Shown here: piece after piece, positions 35,618 through 43,550 of the stretch
How the letters are laid out: the number at the start of each line of letters is the position of its first letter
Numbering within the stretch: the stretch's first letter is position 1
Assembly (NCBI RefSeq): GCF_010731815.2
Contig: NZ_AP022593.1
Coordinates: 1,054,001-1,118,000, forward strand
Reading direction: 5' to 3'
DNA from: Mycolicibacterium arabiense
GTDB lineage: Bacteria > Actinomycetota > Actinomycetes > Mycobacteriales > Mycobacteriaceae
Length of the DNA: 64,000 bases
Notes under the pieces: model-generated
Told to the model about the DNA's origin: nothing
The model's database searches: none
The model's input: only the letters and a program-made list of their open reading frames with translations
Made by a program: the position numbers and the translations under genes

Positions 35618-35644
35618 TTGAACACATTTCGATAATGTGTTCAA
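35618..35644. promoter_or_regulatory. Perfect TetR-type operator ending at the regulator's start codon
   Basis: TTGAACACATT-N5-AATGTGTTCAA is a perfect 27-bp palindrome with 11-bp arms whose last base touches the GTG of the TetR gene. A possible -10 box, GATAAT (35631-35636), lies inside it, 8 bp before the start codon, matching leaderless promoters. The TetR protein encoded just after it is the obvious ligand. Operator occupancy would block RNA polymerase for the whole TetR-monooxygenase-SDR unit. Confidence 0.8.
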
Positions 35645-36247
35645 GTGCCCGATGACCCGTTGCCACCCCGGGCTGCCTCGCTCGCCCTGCTTCGGGCAAC
35701 TGCCGACACATTGCGCCGTCTCGGTCCCCGCCGCTTCAGCCTGACTGCTGTCGCAGACGCCGCCGGGGTGTCCCGCGGTACCGTGCACAACGCATTCGGC
35801 AGCCGGGACCGGGCAATCAAGGTCGCCCTCGATCACCTCGCCTCGGCGTTCGTCGACACGATGGCCGACGAAGTGCACCGGTCCGGCACGCTGGCCGACC
35901 AGGTGGCCGCCGCCGCCCAGCTGATCTGTGCCCACCGGCAGCGCTCCGATCACGTCGTGCCCGGCGGCATCAACGAGAGCATCCTGGTGCTGCTGCTGCG
36001 CCACAGCGGTGACGACCTGGTCCACCGCGCCATCGAACTGTGGCAGCCGCACGTGTTGGCTGCCCAGAGCAGCGGCGAAGTCGGCCCAGGCGTCGACGCC
36101 AAACGCGCGGGCGAGTGGATCGTCCGCATCCTGTTCAGCTTCGAATTACTGCCCCCCATGGGCGTCAATCTCGACAATCCCCGCGCGGTGCGGCGATTCG
36201 TCACCGACCACGTCGTCAGTGGACTCACTGGAGGAACCCATGATTGA
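35645..36247 (+). CDS. TetR family regulator of the monooxygenase/SDR operon
   Basis: A 200-residue one-domain regulator. The N-terminal helix-turn-helix is FSLTAVADAAGVSRGTVHNAFGSRDRAIKVALDHL, standard for TetR repressors. The C-terminal ligand domain is alpha-helical and rich in Leu/Val, with no recognisable subfamily signature. It starts with GTG 35645, immediately after a 27-bp palindrome and with no ribosome binding site, so it is likely leaderless and autoregulated. The 3' end overlaps the monooxygenase gene by 8 bases. The inducer is probably a substrate or product of that enzyme. Confidence 0.87.
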   Translation: MPDDPLPPRAASLALLRATADTLRRLGPRRFSLTAVADAAGVSRGTVHNAFGSRDRAIKVALDHLASAFVDTMADEVHRSGTLADQVAAAAQLICAHRQRSDHVVPGGINESILVLLLRHSGDDLVHRAIELWQPHVLAAQSSGEVGPGVDAKRAGEWIVRILFSFELLPPMGVNLDNPRAVRRFVTDHVVSGLTGGTHD

Positions 36248-37817
36248 AGCCCACCACGAGGTCGTCGTCATCGGCGCCGGGCCTGGCGGCATCGCCGCGG
36301 CACACCTGTTGCGCGAGAGAGGCATTCACGACGTCGTGATCCTGGAGCGCGGTGCGGACTTCGGCGGCACGTGGCGGGACAACCACTACCCCGGCCTCGC
36401 CGTCGACATCCCCACGCTGTGGTACCAGCTGTCGTTCGCACCGAATCCCAACTGGAGTCGCCTGTTCGCCCCCGGCCCGGAGATCCACCGCTACCTGCGC
36501 GACACCGCGACCGCGCTGGGCCTCTACCCTCTGCTCCGACCGCACACCGAAGTCACCGCACAGCGCTGGGACGATCGAGCAGGCCGCTGGCTGCTGAGCA
36601 CGCGCGACGGCCGCACCATCTCGGCGCGGTTCCTCATCAGCTCCGTCGGCGGGTACGTCAACGCCAAGGAGACCGTGGACATCCCGGGCGTCGAGGACTT
36701 CTCCGGGACGATTCTGCGCCCCAACGCGTGGGACGACGCCTACGACGCCCGCGACAAGCGGATCGCCGTGATCGGCACGGGCTCGAGCGGCGTCCAGATC
36801 TCGGCAGCGCTGTCGCCCGTCGCCCGCAGACTGGAGGTCTACCAGCGCACGCCGGCGTGGGTGCTTCCCAAGGTCGACTTCGACATCCCCCCGTCGATGC
36901 GGCGCGTGCTGCGCCTGCCCGGTGTCGTGCCCGCCATCAACGTGGCGGGGCGAATGTTGATGGACGCGGCCATGATCGCGCCGATCGTGCACGTGTTCTC
37001 CCGACTACCGGACTCGGTGCTGAAACGCGTCATGCCGTGGTACGACGCATACTGCCGCGCCCTGTACCGCCTGCTGCTGCGCGCGACCGTGCGGGATGCG
37101 CGCACGCGCCGGGCGCTGCTGCCGAAGTACGGGATCATGGCCAAACGCCCAGTCATCTCCAGTGCGTTCCTTCCTGCCCTCAACCGCCCCAACACCCAGC
37201 TCGTAACCACACCCATCGAACGGATCACCCGCGACGGCATCCGCACCAGCGACGGCCGGGAACACCCAGCCGACCTGCTGGTGCTGGCCACCGGCTACGA
37301 GTTGTGGACCGACCCCGAGACCTACCGCGAGGGAACCATATTGGGCAGCAACGGTTTCGACCTCGCCACCTACTACCGCGCGCACGGGCTTCGGAGTTAC
37401 GCGGGCACCGCGCACCCGCGGCTGCCCAACCGGTGGGAGATCGTGGGACCGAACGGTTTCGTGGGGTTCGCCTGGCCCGACTTCGTGGAGACCATTGCCG
37501 CGCATGCGGTGCGGGTCATCGACGAGACCAGGCGGCGGGGTGACGACGTCGTCGAGGTGTCGCAGGACGCGTTCAACCGATGGAACGCGACGATGGCCAA
37601 GCGAGGCAGGACCGCCCACCTGTACTTCACCGACTGCAACCCGGGCCTGAACACCTACTTCATCAATTCCCAGAGCGACACCGTCTACCACCGGCCCCAG
37701 ACGATCACCGGCTCACGACGCTTCGCCCGCCGCTCCCCGCTGCGCGACTACCAGTTCTCCCGCCGCGCCGCCGTCGCGCGACCGGCCACGTCCGACCTCG
37801 AGGAGCAACCCGCATGA
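36240..37817 (+). CDS. FAD-dependent monooxygenase, Baeyer-Villiger type
   Basis: A 525-residue flavoprotein monooxygenase. The first Rossmann motif is VVVIGAGPGGIAAAHLL near residue 10 and binds FAD; the second, IAVIGTGSSGVQI near residue 178, binds NADPH. The RGADFGGTWRDNHYPGLAVD motif follows the FAD loop. The Baeyer-Villiger fingerprint (FxGxxxHxxxWP) is only partly recognisable as FSGTILRPNAWDD, where the usual His is Arg, so the exact oxygenation reaction is uncertain. It is coupled to the TetR and SDR genes. ATG 36240 has GGAGGA 4 bp upstream. A ketone or alicyclic compound is a plausible substrate. Confidence 0.88.
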   Translation: MIEAHHEVVVIGAGPGGIAAAHLLRERGIHDVVILERGADFGGTWRDNHYPGLAVDIPTLWYQLSFAPNPNWSRLFAPGPEIHRYLRDTATALGLYPLLRPHTEVTAQRWDDRAGRWLLSTRDGRTISARFLISSVGGYVNAKETVDIPGVEDFSGTILRPNAWDDAYDARDKRIAVIGTGSSGVQISAALSPVARRLEVYQRTPAWVLPKVDFDIPPSMRRVLRLPGVVPAINVAGRMLMDAAMIAPIVHVFSRLPDSVLKRVMPWYDAYCRALYRLLLRATVRDARTRRALLPKYGIMAKRPVISSAFLPALNRPNTQLVTTPIERITRDGIRTSDGREHPADLLVLATGYELWTDPETYREGTILGSNGFDLATYYRAHGLRSYAGTAHPRLPNRWEIVGPNGFVGFAWPDFVETIAAHAVRVIDETRRRGDDVVEVSQDAFNRWNATMAKRGRTAHLYFTDCNPGLNTYFINSQSDTVYHRPQTITGSRRFARRSPLRDYQFSRRAAVARPATSDLEEQPA

Positions 37818-38641
37818 CCGATTCCGACACCCCGTTGGCCGGGCGCGTCGCGTACGTGACCGGCGCCGCACGCGGCCAGGGCCGTTCGCACTGCGTCCGG
37901 CTCGCGCGGGCAGGTGCCGACATCGTCGCGATCGACGCGTGCGGTCCGGTCGCCGAGCACAACGGCTACGCCCATGCCAGACCCGAGCACCTGGCCGAGA
38001 CGACGAGTCTGGTGGAGGGCGAGGGCCGCACGATCCTGGCCACGGAGGTCGACGTCCGCGACCTCGAGGGGCAGCAGCGGGTGGTCGCCGAGGCAATCGA
38101 GCAGTTCGGCCGCCTCGACGTGGTCGTCGCGAACGCGGGCGTGCTCAATTGGGGCCGCCTTTGGGAGATCTCGGCGCAACAGTGGCAGGAGATCATCGAC
38201 ACCAACCTCACCGGCGTGTGGAACACCGTGAAGGCGACAGTCCCCGCCATAATCGACGCGGGCAATGGTGGTTCGATCATCACCATCAGTTCGGCGGCGG
38301 GCATCAAGGCCGTGCCGGGATGCGGCCACTACTGCGCATCGAAGTTCGGCATCGTCGGCCTCACCAACTCGCTGGCGATCGAGTTGGGCGAGTACGGGAT
38401 TCGCGTCAACTCGGTCCATCCGTACGGCACCGACACCCCGATGGGCAACGACGTCTCGATGTATCAGATGTTCGCCGACCACCAGAGGTTCATCCACAGC
38501 TTCTCCCCCGGCGCGCTGCCGACCGACTCACTGGCGGCCCCGGATCTGGTCTCCGACATCGTCGTGTGGCTCGCAGGCGATGGTTCGTCGCTGGTCACCG
38601 CGGCCCAGATCCCCGCGGAGAAGGGCTATCTGAAGGTCTGA
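37814..38641 (+). CDS. Mycofactocin-coupled short-chain dehydrogenase
   Basis: A 275-residue SDR. Its cofactor loop reads VTGAARGQGRSHCVRLARAGADIVAIDAC, and the extra insertion YAHARPEHLAETTSLVE after strand 2 is the hallmark of the mycofactocin-dependent SDR family (TIGR03971). Catalytic Tyr and Lys are in HYCASK, and NSVHPYGTDTPM is also typical. Such enzymes hold NAD tightly and pass electrons to the peptide-derived cofactor mycofactocin. It probably converts an alcohol to the ketone used by the preceding monooxygenase. ATGA overlap with that gene implies coupling. No mycofactocin biosynthesis genes are present in the window. Confidence 0.88.
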   Translation: MTDSDTPLAGRVAYVTGAARGQGRSHCVRLARAGADIVAIDACGPVAEHNGYAHARPEHLAETTSLVEGEGRTILATEVDVRDLEGQQRVVAEAIEQFGRLDVVVANAGVLNWGRLWEISAQQWQEIIDTNLTGVWNTVKATVPAIIDAGNGGSIITISSAAGIKAVPGCGHYCASKFGIVGLTNSLAIELGEYGIRVNSVHPYGTDTPMGNDVSMYQMFADHQRFIHSFSPGALPTDSLAAPDLVSDIVVWLAGDGSSLVTAAQIPAEKGYLKV

Positions 38642-39315
38642 CCGGCGGGCAGCTCGGCCGACACCACCGCGTCTGGGCTCTCGAAGCTGAGGAAGCCCCG
38701 GATCGGCTCGCTTTCGGGCAACGGCTCGTCGTAGCTCCATGCGACGTCCGGGATGACGGTGTCGCCGAGCACCGCCGCCCAGTACGTGGCGACGCCCTTG
38801 TAGTTGCAGTAGCTCGACGTGTCTGTCGCGCGCAGCAGATCGGTGCGCACGCGTGCCGGGTCGACGTACAGCCTTGGTGCCAAGGCCGTTTCGAACACGA
38901 TCACGGTCTCGTCGGTGTCCACCAGCGTCTCGCCCCCGACGGTGACGCGCAGCCGCCGCGTCGTCGGCCTGCAGTCCACCCGGTGGTACGGGTTCGGCGG
39001 ATAGTGGACCAGGCGGCGCCCCTCCTCGAACCACGCGTCCACCGCCGTCCACGGCACCGTGACGTAACCGGGCGCCTCCGGCACCGGTGCGGCCGGGAGT
39101 TCGCCCGCCAGTTCCGCCGGGAACGCGTAGCTCAGCGGTTGCCCTTCGCGATGCACGAGCAGGCACTGCTCGGTGTCGAGCACCACGTCCTCGCCCCGCA
39201 CGGCCCGCACCCGCCGTGGATGCGGCTCGACGAGCACGATCGACCCGTCGACCGGCGGTGACAGCCGCCCGGCGCGCTGCGAGCCGAGCGGTCCGTGACC
39301 CGCGACCAGGCTCAC
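38626..39315 (-). CDS. DUF427 domain protein (two domains)
   Basis: A 229-residue protein with two tandem copies of the DUF427 fold. The first runs from SIVLVEPHPRRVRAVRGEDVVLDTEQCLLVHREG to YVTVPWTAVDAWFEEGR. The second includes LRVTVGGETLVDTDETVIVFETALAPRLYVD and TSSYCNYKGVATYWAAVLG, the domain's core, ending in VAWSYDEPLPESEPIRGFLSFES. The function is unknown. Start GTG 39315. It overlaps the SDR gene at its 3' end by 16 bases, convergent, and lies 7 bp from the thioesterase gene upstream, so it may share that transcript. Confidence 0.82.
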   Translation of the reverse strand: MSLVAGHGPLGSQRAGRLSPPVDGSIVLVEPHPRRVRAVRGEDVVLDTEQCLLVHREGQPLSYAFPAELAGELPAAPVPEAPGYVTVPWTAVDAWFEEGRRLVHYPPNPYHRVDCRPTTRRLRVTVGGETLVDTDETVIVFETALAPRLYVDPARVRTDLLRATDTSSYCNYKGVATYWAAVLGDTVIPDVAWSYDEPLPESEPIRGFLSFESPDAVVSAELPAGQTFR

Positions 39316-39322
39316 CGGTGGC

Positions 39323-40201
39323 CTACAGCCGGGCGGACGCGTCGATCGACGTGTCGGTGGTGCGCAGTGGCCGGATCATCGCGTCCTGGGCGAACGAGGC
39401 GATGAGCTCACCCGCCTCGGTGTGCACGGTGCCGCGGATGTAGGACATCCCCGCGCCCACCTGTGTGCTCTCATGGCCGTAGAGGAGCCAGTCCGACCAC
39501 GTGAACGGCTCGTGGAAGCTGACCCCGATCGTCATCGGCGCGGTCGACACCGTCAGGTGGGCCTGGGCGGTGCCGATGCCCTCGTGTGCCCGCATCGTGG
39601 TCGAGATGCCAAGGTGGCCGGTGAAGTACGCGATGAGCGCCTTGGCGAGGTCGTCGCGCGTCGGCACGGGGTCGTAGTGCAGCCAGGCGTGCAGCTCCGG
39701 CGGTCCGACCTCGTCGGGGCTGTTGACGTCGACGACGTCGACCAGCCGCATCTCGCGGCCCACCATCGGCATGTCTGCGGGATTCGCGTCGGCGGGTGCG
39801 GTGACGTCGGGCCGCGGCAGGTGGTGCCGGATGACGTCGGCGGACGGGACGTCGGTGAAGACAGTCGCCGTGATGCAACGCTTGCCGTTCTGGCTCGCGG
39901 ACACCACGGCGGTGGCGGTGGTGCGTCCCTCTGCGACCACGTCGACGGTCAACTCGACCGGCGGTCCGACGAGCACGGCGCGGGCGAACACCGCGGTCGC
40001 GGACCGAACGGACTTCTCCGGGAAGCGCTTCGCGACCGCGACGATCGCCTGCGCGAGCACCTGAGTGCCCTCCACGACCTGACGTTCGTCGGCCCCTGCG
40101 AGGCCCGTCTGACCGATGAACCGGTCGCCGTCGGGCTCGACGTCGAACAGTTCGAGGAGCCCCGCGAGGGTCCACTGCGATTGATCGGGCTGCGTGGTCA
40201 T
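39323..40201 (-). CDS. Acyl-CoA thioesterase-like, double hotdog protein
   Basis: A 292-residue protein with two hotdog folds, related to TesB-type and acyl-CoA thioesterases. The first half has VEGTQVLAQAIVAVAKRFPEKSVRSATAVFARAVLVG, the second TFTGHLG-like YFTGHLGISTTMRAHEGIGTAQ and HEPFTWSDWLLYGHESTQVGAGMSYIRGTVHTEAGELIASFAQDAMIR, where the last piece is a strong thioesterase signature. It probably frees CoA from acyl-CoA intermediates. ATG 40201 gives MTTQPDQSQ and avoids an unlikely upstream extension. It is divergent from a TetR gene 78 bp away. Confidence 0.85.
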   Translation of the reverse strand: MTTQPDQSQWTLAGLLELFDVEPDGDRFIGQTGLAGADERQVVEGTQVLAQAIVAVAKRFPEKSVRSATAVFARAVLVGPPVELTVDVVAEGRTTATAVVSASQNGKRCITATVFTDVPSADVIRHHLPRPDVTAPADANPADMPMVGREMRLVDVVDVNSPDEVGPPELHAWLHYDPVPTRDDLAKALIAYFTGHLGISTTMRAHEGIGTAQAHLTVSTAPMTIGVSFHEPFTWSDWLLYGHESTQVGAGMSYIRGTVHTEAGELIASFAQDAMIRPLRTTDTSIDASARL

Positions 40202-40256
40202 GGGATGACACCCCTTCCGCTGTCGGAAACTCGCCGCCAAGCACACCACAGACTCG

Positions 40257-40280
40257 CGAGAAACGGTAACGTCGTTCTCG
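40257..40280. promoter_or_regulatory. Candidate operator in the TetR/thioesterase divergent region
   Basis: An imperfect palindrome, CGAGAAACG...CGTTCTCG (right arm matches the left with one extra base), ends at the GTG of the TetR gene. Inside it lies GGTAACGTCGTT (40265-40276), which recurs with one change upstream of the acyl-CoA dehydrogenase operon. The TetR product is the likely binder at both positions. Confidence 0.5.
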
Positions 40281-40936
40281 TGGCCCGGAGCGGAGCGACC
40301 CAGCCCGGTGAGCCGACGAGGCGCGCGAGCGCCGAGCCGGCAGCTGCCGGTGCGGTCGAGGAGGAATCCCGCGCCACCCGGTTCATGCGGTCGGCGCTGT
40401 CGATCCTCGGCGAGACCGGGAGGGCCGACTTCACCGTCCTCGAAGTCGTCGAGCGGTCGAAGACGTCACTGCGGTCGTTCTATCAGCACTTCTCGAGCAA
40501 GGACGAGCTGCTGCTCGCCCTCATCGAGAAGATCATGTCGGAGTCCACGCTGCGCTGGCGTGCCGACACCGACGACCTCGGTGCCGCCGAGGCCCTGCGC
40601 CTGCTGATCGAACGAGTCAGCGCTCCCGCGTCGTCCACCACCCAGGACAGCATCAACAGAGGTCTGACGTTCTACAACGACCACCTGGCCGAGACCGTCC
40701 CCGCCGAGTACGCCAGGGTGTTGGCCCCGGTGAAGGTGCTGATCGGCGACATCATCGACCGCGGCATCGCCGAGGAGGTCTTCGCACCGGACCTCGACGT
40801 CGACGCCTCCGCGACGCTGATCATGCAGTCCGCGATGGGAGCGATGCGGCTGCGGGTGCTGGGCGCCGAACTCAACGGCACCCCTCTCGAGGGCAAGCAC
40901 ATCTACGACTTCTGCCTGCGCGCCCTGGCGAAGTGA
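40280..40936 (+). CDS. TetR family regulator near acyl-CoA dehydrogenase genes
   Basis: A 218-residue TetR-type repressor. After a disordered Ala/Glu-rich N-terminus (about 35 residues) come the helix-turn-helix FTVLEVVERSKTSLRSFYQHFSSKDELLLALIEKI and an all-helical ligand domain. Start GTG 40280, with no ribosome binding site, suggests leaderless translation. A shared 12-nt motif in its own promoter and in front of the acyl-CoA dehydrogenase genes suggests it controls these genes, and the divergent thioesterase. The inducing acyl-CoA is unknown. Confidence 0.85.
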   Translation: MARSGATQPGEPTRRASAEPAAAGAVEEESRATRFMRSALSILGETGRADFTVLEVVERSKTSLRSFYQHFSSKDELLLALIEKIMSESTLRWRADTDDLGAAEALRLLIERVSAPASSTTQDSINRGLTFYNDHLAETVPAEYARVLAPVKVLIGDIIDRGIAEEVFAPDLDVDASATLIMQSAMGAMRLRVLGAELNGTPLEGKHIYDFCLRALAK

Positions 40937-41008
40937 GCCCCACCCGGCGGCAAGCCGACCTGCGCTGAGCAACCGCCAGATTCAGGGCTGTCTACGCTGC
41001 TTGCCTGG

Positions 41009-41025
41009 TGGTAACGTCATTACCA
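41009..41025. promoter_or_regulatory. Candidate operator upstream of the acyl-CoA dehydrogenase operon
   Basis: TGGTAA-N5-TTACCA is a perfect 17-bp palindrome 107 bp upstream of the first acyl-CoA dehydrogenase gene. Its core GGTAACGTCATT (41010-41021) matches 11 of 12 bases of the motif before the TetR gene at 40265-40276. The other ordinary features of the 196-bp intergenic region are unremarkable. Confidence 0.6.
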
Positions 41026-41132
41026 AATTGGACAAACGAGACTTTCATCTCGCGTGAACGCCCCCACGCGAACTCCCCCATCCCGAATTACGCCGCTCCC
41101 CACCCCACGACAGCAGAGGCGCAACCGATCTC

Positions 41133-42275
41133 ATGACACCAGTCGCCAATCCGGAACGAGTCCTCTTCGCGTCGACGGCCGAGGAGTTCCTGCAGCGGGA
41201 GGGCTCGCTGACGCACGTGCGCGAACTGCACGCCGCCGGTGAGACCTTCCGGCCGCAGTGGTGGCGACGCGCTGCAGAACTCGGTTGGACGAGCCTGCTG
41301 GTGCCCGAGGAACTCGGCGGCGGCAGCGTCTCGGGTGACGGCGTGGCGGACCTGGCGCTCATCGCCGAACTCATCGGGCGCTCCGTGGCTCCCGGCCCGC
41401 TGCATCCGGTCAGCACCGTGCTCGCCGGCCTGGTCGACTCAGACGACGCCGAAGGGCGCTCGACCGTCATCGAATCGCTCGTCGCCGGCGAGTTGGTGGC
41501 GTCCTGGGCGGTGTACGAGCCGGGGCGGGGGTGGGCGCCGACGGAGTCCACCGTCACCGCCGTCGCGACGGGGTCCGGGTGGCGCATCGACGGCGTCAAG
41601 GACCGCGTCGAGGCAGGCATCGAGAGCGGCATCGTCCTGCTCGTGGCCGTGGCCGACGGCGTGCCGAGGCAGTTCCTGGTGCCCACCGATGCAGCCGGCG
41701 TCCGCGTCGAGGCGCAGAACTCCCTCGACCTGGTGAAGCGATACGCGCGCATCACGTTCGACGGCGTCGAGGTGGCGCAGGACGCTGCGGTCGGCACGGC
41801 CGAGCAGACGCCGGCCCTGATCGCCCGGCAGGCCCAGATCGCCCAGGTGCTGCAGTGCGCGGAAGTCGTGGGGATACTCGACTCGGTCTTCGCGTTCACC
41901 GTGCAGTGGGCGTTCGACCGGCATTCCTTCGGCAGGCCGCTGGCGTCGTACCAGGCGCTCAAGCACCGGTACGCGGACATGAAGATCTGGCTGGAAGCGT
42001 GCCGCGCGACGACGCGTGCGGCGGTCGCCGCGGTGAGCGCCCGCTCCGGCGACGCCGACCGACTGGTCAGCGTCGCGAAGTCCTACGTCGGTGAGCACGC
42101 ACCGGACATGTTGCAGCACTGCGTGCAACTGCACGGCGGCATCGGTGTGACGTGGGAACACGATCTGCACCTGTTCCTGCGGCGAGCCACCCTGAACCGG
42201 GCCATGTTGGGCACTCCGGAAGAACACGACCTGCGCGTCTACGCGCTCACCGAGGAGTTGGAGTCCGCATCATGA
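41133..42275 (+). CDS. Acyl-CoA dehydrogenase, first of a coupled pair
   Basis: A 380-residue FadE-type flavoprotein. It has the three-part ACAD fold: an N-terminal helical domain (FRPQWWRRAAELGWTSLLVPEELGGG), a middle beta domain, and a C-terminal helical domain (FDRHSFGRPLASYQALKHRYADMKIWLEACRAT, then LQLHGGIGVTWEHDLHLFLRRA). The usual C-terminal GGT(T/N)EI motif is absent; it is only present in the neighbour. In mycobacterial steroid degradation, adjacent FadE pairs form alpha2beta2 enzymes with one complete active site per heterodimer. This pair fits that pattern. ATG 41133. It overlaps the next gene by 4 bases. Confidence 0.88.
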   Translation: MTPVANPERVLFASTAEEFLQREGSLTHVRELHAAGETFRPQWWRRAAELGWTSLLVPEELGGGSVSGDGVADLALIAELIGRSVAPGPLHPVSTVLAGLVDSDDAEGRSTVIESLVAGELVASWAVYEPGRGWAPTESTVTAVATGSGWRIDGVKDRVEAGIESGIVLLVAVADGVPRQFLVPTDAAGVRVEAQNSLDLVKRYARITFDGVEVAQDAAVGTAEQTPALIARQAQIAQVLQCAEVVGILDSVFAFTVQWAFDRHSFGRPLASYQALKHRYADMKIWLEACRATTRAAVAAVSARSGDADRLVSVAKSYVGEHAPDMLQHCVQLHGGIGVTWEHDLHLFLRRATLNRAMLGTPEEHDLRVYALTEELESAS

Positions 42276-43528
42276 CCGACACCACCACCGACGCTCCGGT
42301 CAGCACCGAGACGGTCGCGGAGTTCGCCGACCGGGCGCGAACCTGGTTGGCGGACAACATGCCTCGCGTCGACCCGGCCGACCCGCCCTACGTCGACCGC
42401 GGCGAGGAGGGCCCGTGGCTGCGCGCCCGCGAGCTGCAGAAACTGCTGCACTCGGGCGGCTTCGCCGGGATCTGCTTCCCCCGCGAGTACGGTGGCCTGG
42501 GCCTGTCGATCGCCTACCAGCGCGCGTTCAACGAGGTGTCGCGCGAGTACGAACTCCCGCTCATCCTGAACACCCCGACGTTCACCATCTGCGCGGCAAC
42601 GATTCTCGACACCGGCACCGAGGACCAAAAGCGCACTCACATCGCCGGAGCCATCAGCGGTGACGAGGTCCTCGTCCAACTGCTGTCGGAGCCCAGCGGT
42701 GGGTCGGATCTCGCGGGTGTCATCACCCGCGCGGACCGGCGAGGCGACAAGTGGATAGTCAACGGCGCCAAGACGTGGAGCACCAGCGCCTTCGCCGCCG
42801 ACTACGGGCTACTGCTCGCGCGCACCAACTGGGACGTCCCGAAGCACGAGGGGCTCACGATGTTCCTGGTGCCACTGGCGGCCGACGGCATCACCATGCG
42901 CAGGATCAAGCAGGTCGACGGTGGCAACGAGTTCTGTGAGGAGTTCTTCGACGACCTCGAACTCGGCGACGACGCCGTGGTCGGCGAGGTCGACAAGGGC
43001 TGGGAAGTGGCCTCGCGGCAGATGTTCCACGAACGTCGCGCCGTCGGTGGCGGTTCCGAGTTCGCCAGCGGCATCGGCGCCGAGGGGTCGACGGACCAGC
43101 TGGTCGACTACGTGGAACTGCTGCGCGCCACCGGGCAGACCGGGAACGAACGCATTCGCGCGATGGCGGGCCGCGCGCTGGTGCGCCGCGCGGTCCAGGA
43201 GCAGCTCGTCGACCACGTGTACCACGGGGTGCTCGACGGTTCGCTGCCGTCGGCAGCCGGCTCGATCCTCCGCATCAGCCACGCCGAGACGGTCCAGTTC
43301 GAGGTGGACACCGCGCTCGGGATCGCCGGTGCCGCAGGCGTGGTCGACGACGGCAGCGGGCTGTTCTCGTTCGGTAGCCGCTACCCGTCACGGCAGGCCG
43401 CGTCGTTGGGCGGCGGTACCACCGAGATCGCGCGCAACGTGATCGGCGAGCGCGTACTCGGCTTCCCTCGCGAACACGCACCCGACCGGGGCGTGCCGTT
43501 CAATCAGGTGAAGCGCAACAAGAACTGA
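42272..43528 (+). CDS. Acyl-CoA dehydrogenase, second of a coupled pair
   Basis: A 418-residue FadE-type flavoprotein. Features are FAGICFPREYGGLGLSIAYQRAFNEVSREY, the flavin-contacting LLSEPSGGSDLAGVITRADRRGDKWIVNGAKTWSTSA, and the C-terminal GGGTTEIARNVIGERVLGFPRE. It introduces an alpha,beta double bond in an acyl-CoA thioester, passing electrons to ETF. It is coupled to the preceding acyl-CoA dehydrogenase gene (ATGA), and the two may form a heterotetramer. The likely substrate is a branched, cyclic or steroid-like acyl-CoA. A short hairpin follows the stop codon. Confidence 0.92.
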   Translation: MTDTTTDAPVSTETVAEFADRARTWLADNMPRVDPADPPYVDRGEEGPWLRARELQKLLHSGGFAGICFPREYGGLGLSIAYQRAFNEVSREYELPLILNTPTFTICAATILDTGTEDQKRTHIAGAISGDEVLVQLLSEPSGGSDLAGVITRADRRGDKWIVNGAKTWSTSAFAADYGLLLARTNWDVPKHEGLTMFLVPLAADGITMRRIKQVDGGNEFCEEFFDDLELGDDAVVGEVDKGWEVASRQMFHERRAVGGGSEFASGIGAEGSTDQLVDYVELLRATGQTGNERIRAMAGRALVRRAVQEQLVDHVYHGVLDGSLPSAAGSILRISHAETVQFEVDTALGIAGAAGVVDDGSGLFSFGSRYPSRQAASLGGGTTEIARNVIGERVLGFPREHAPDRGVPFNQVKRNKN

Positions 43529-43533
43529 CGGAT

Positions 43534-43550
43534 CGGGGCGGTCAGCCCCG
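43534..43550. terminator. Short hairpin between convergent genes
   Basis: CGGGGC-N5-GCCCCG forms a 6-bp GC stem just after the second acyl-CoA dehydrogenase gene and over the last codons of the convergent alpha/beta hydrolase gene. It is short, so its role as terminator is only plausible. Confidence 0.35.
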
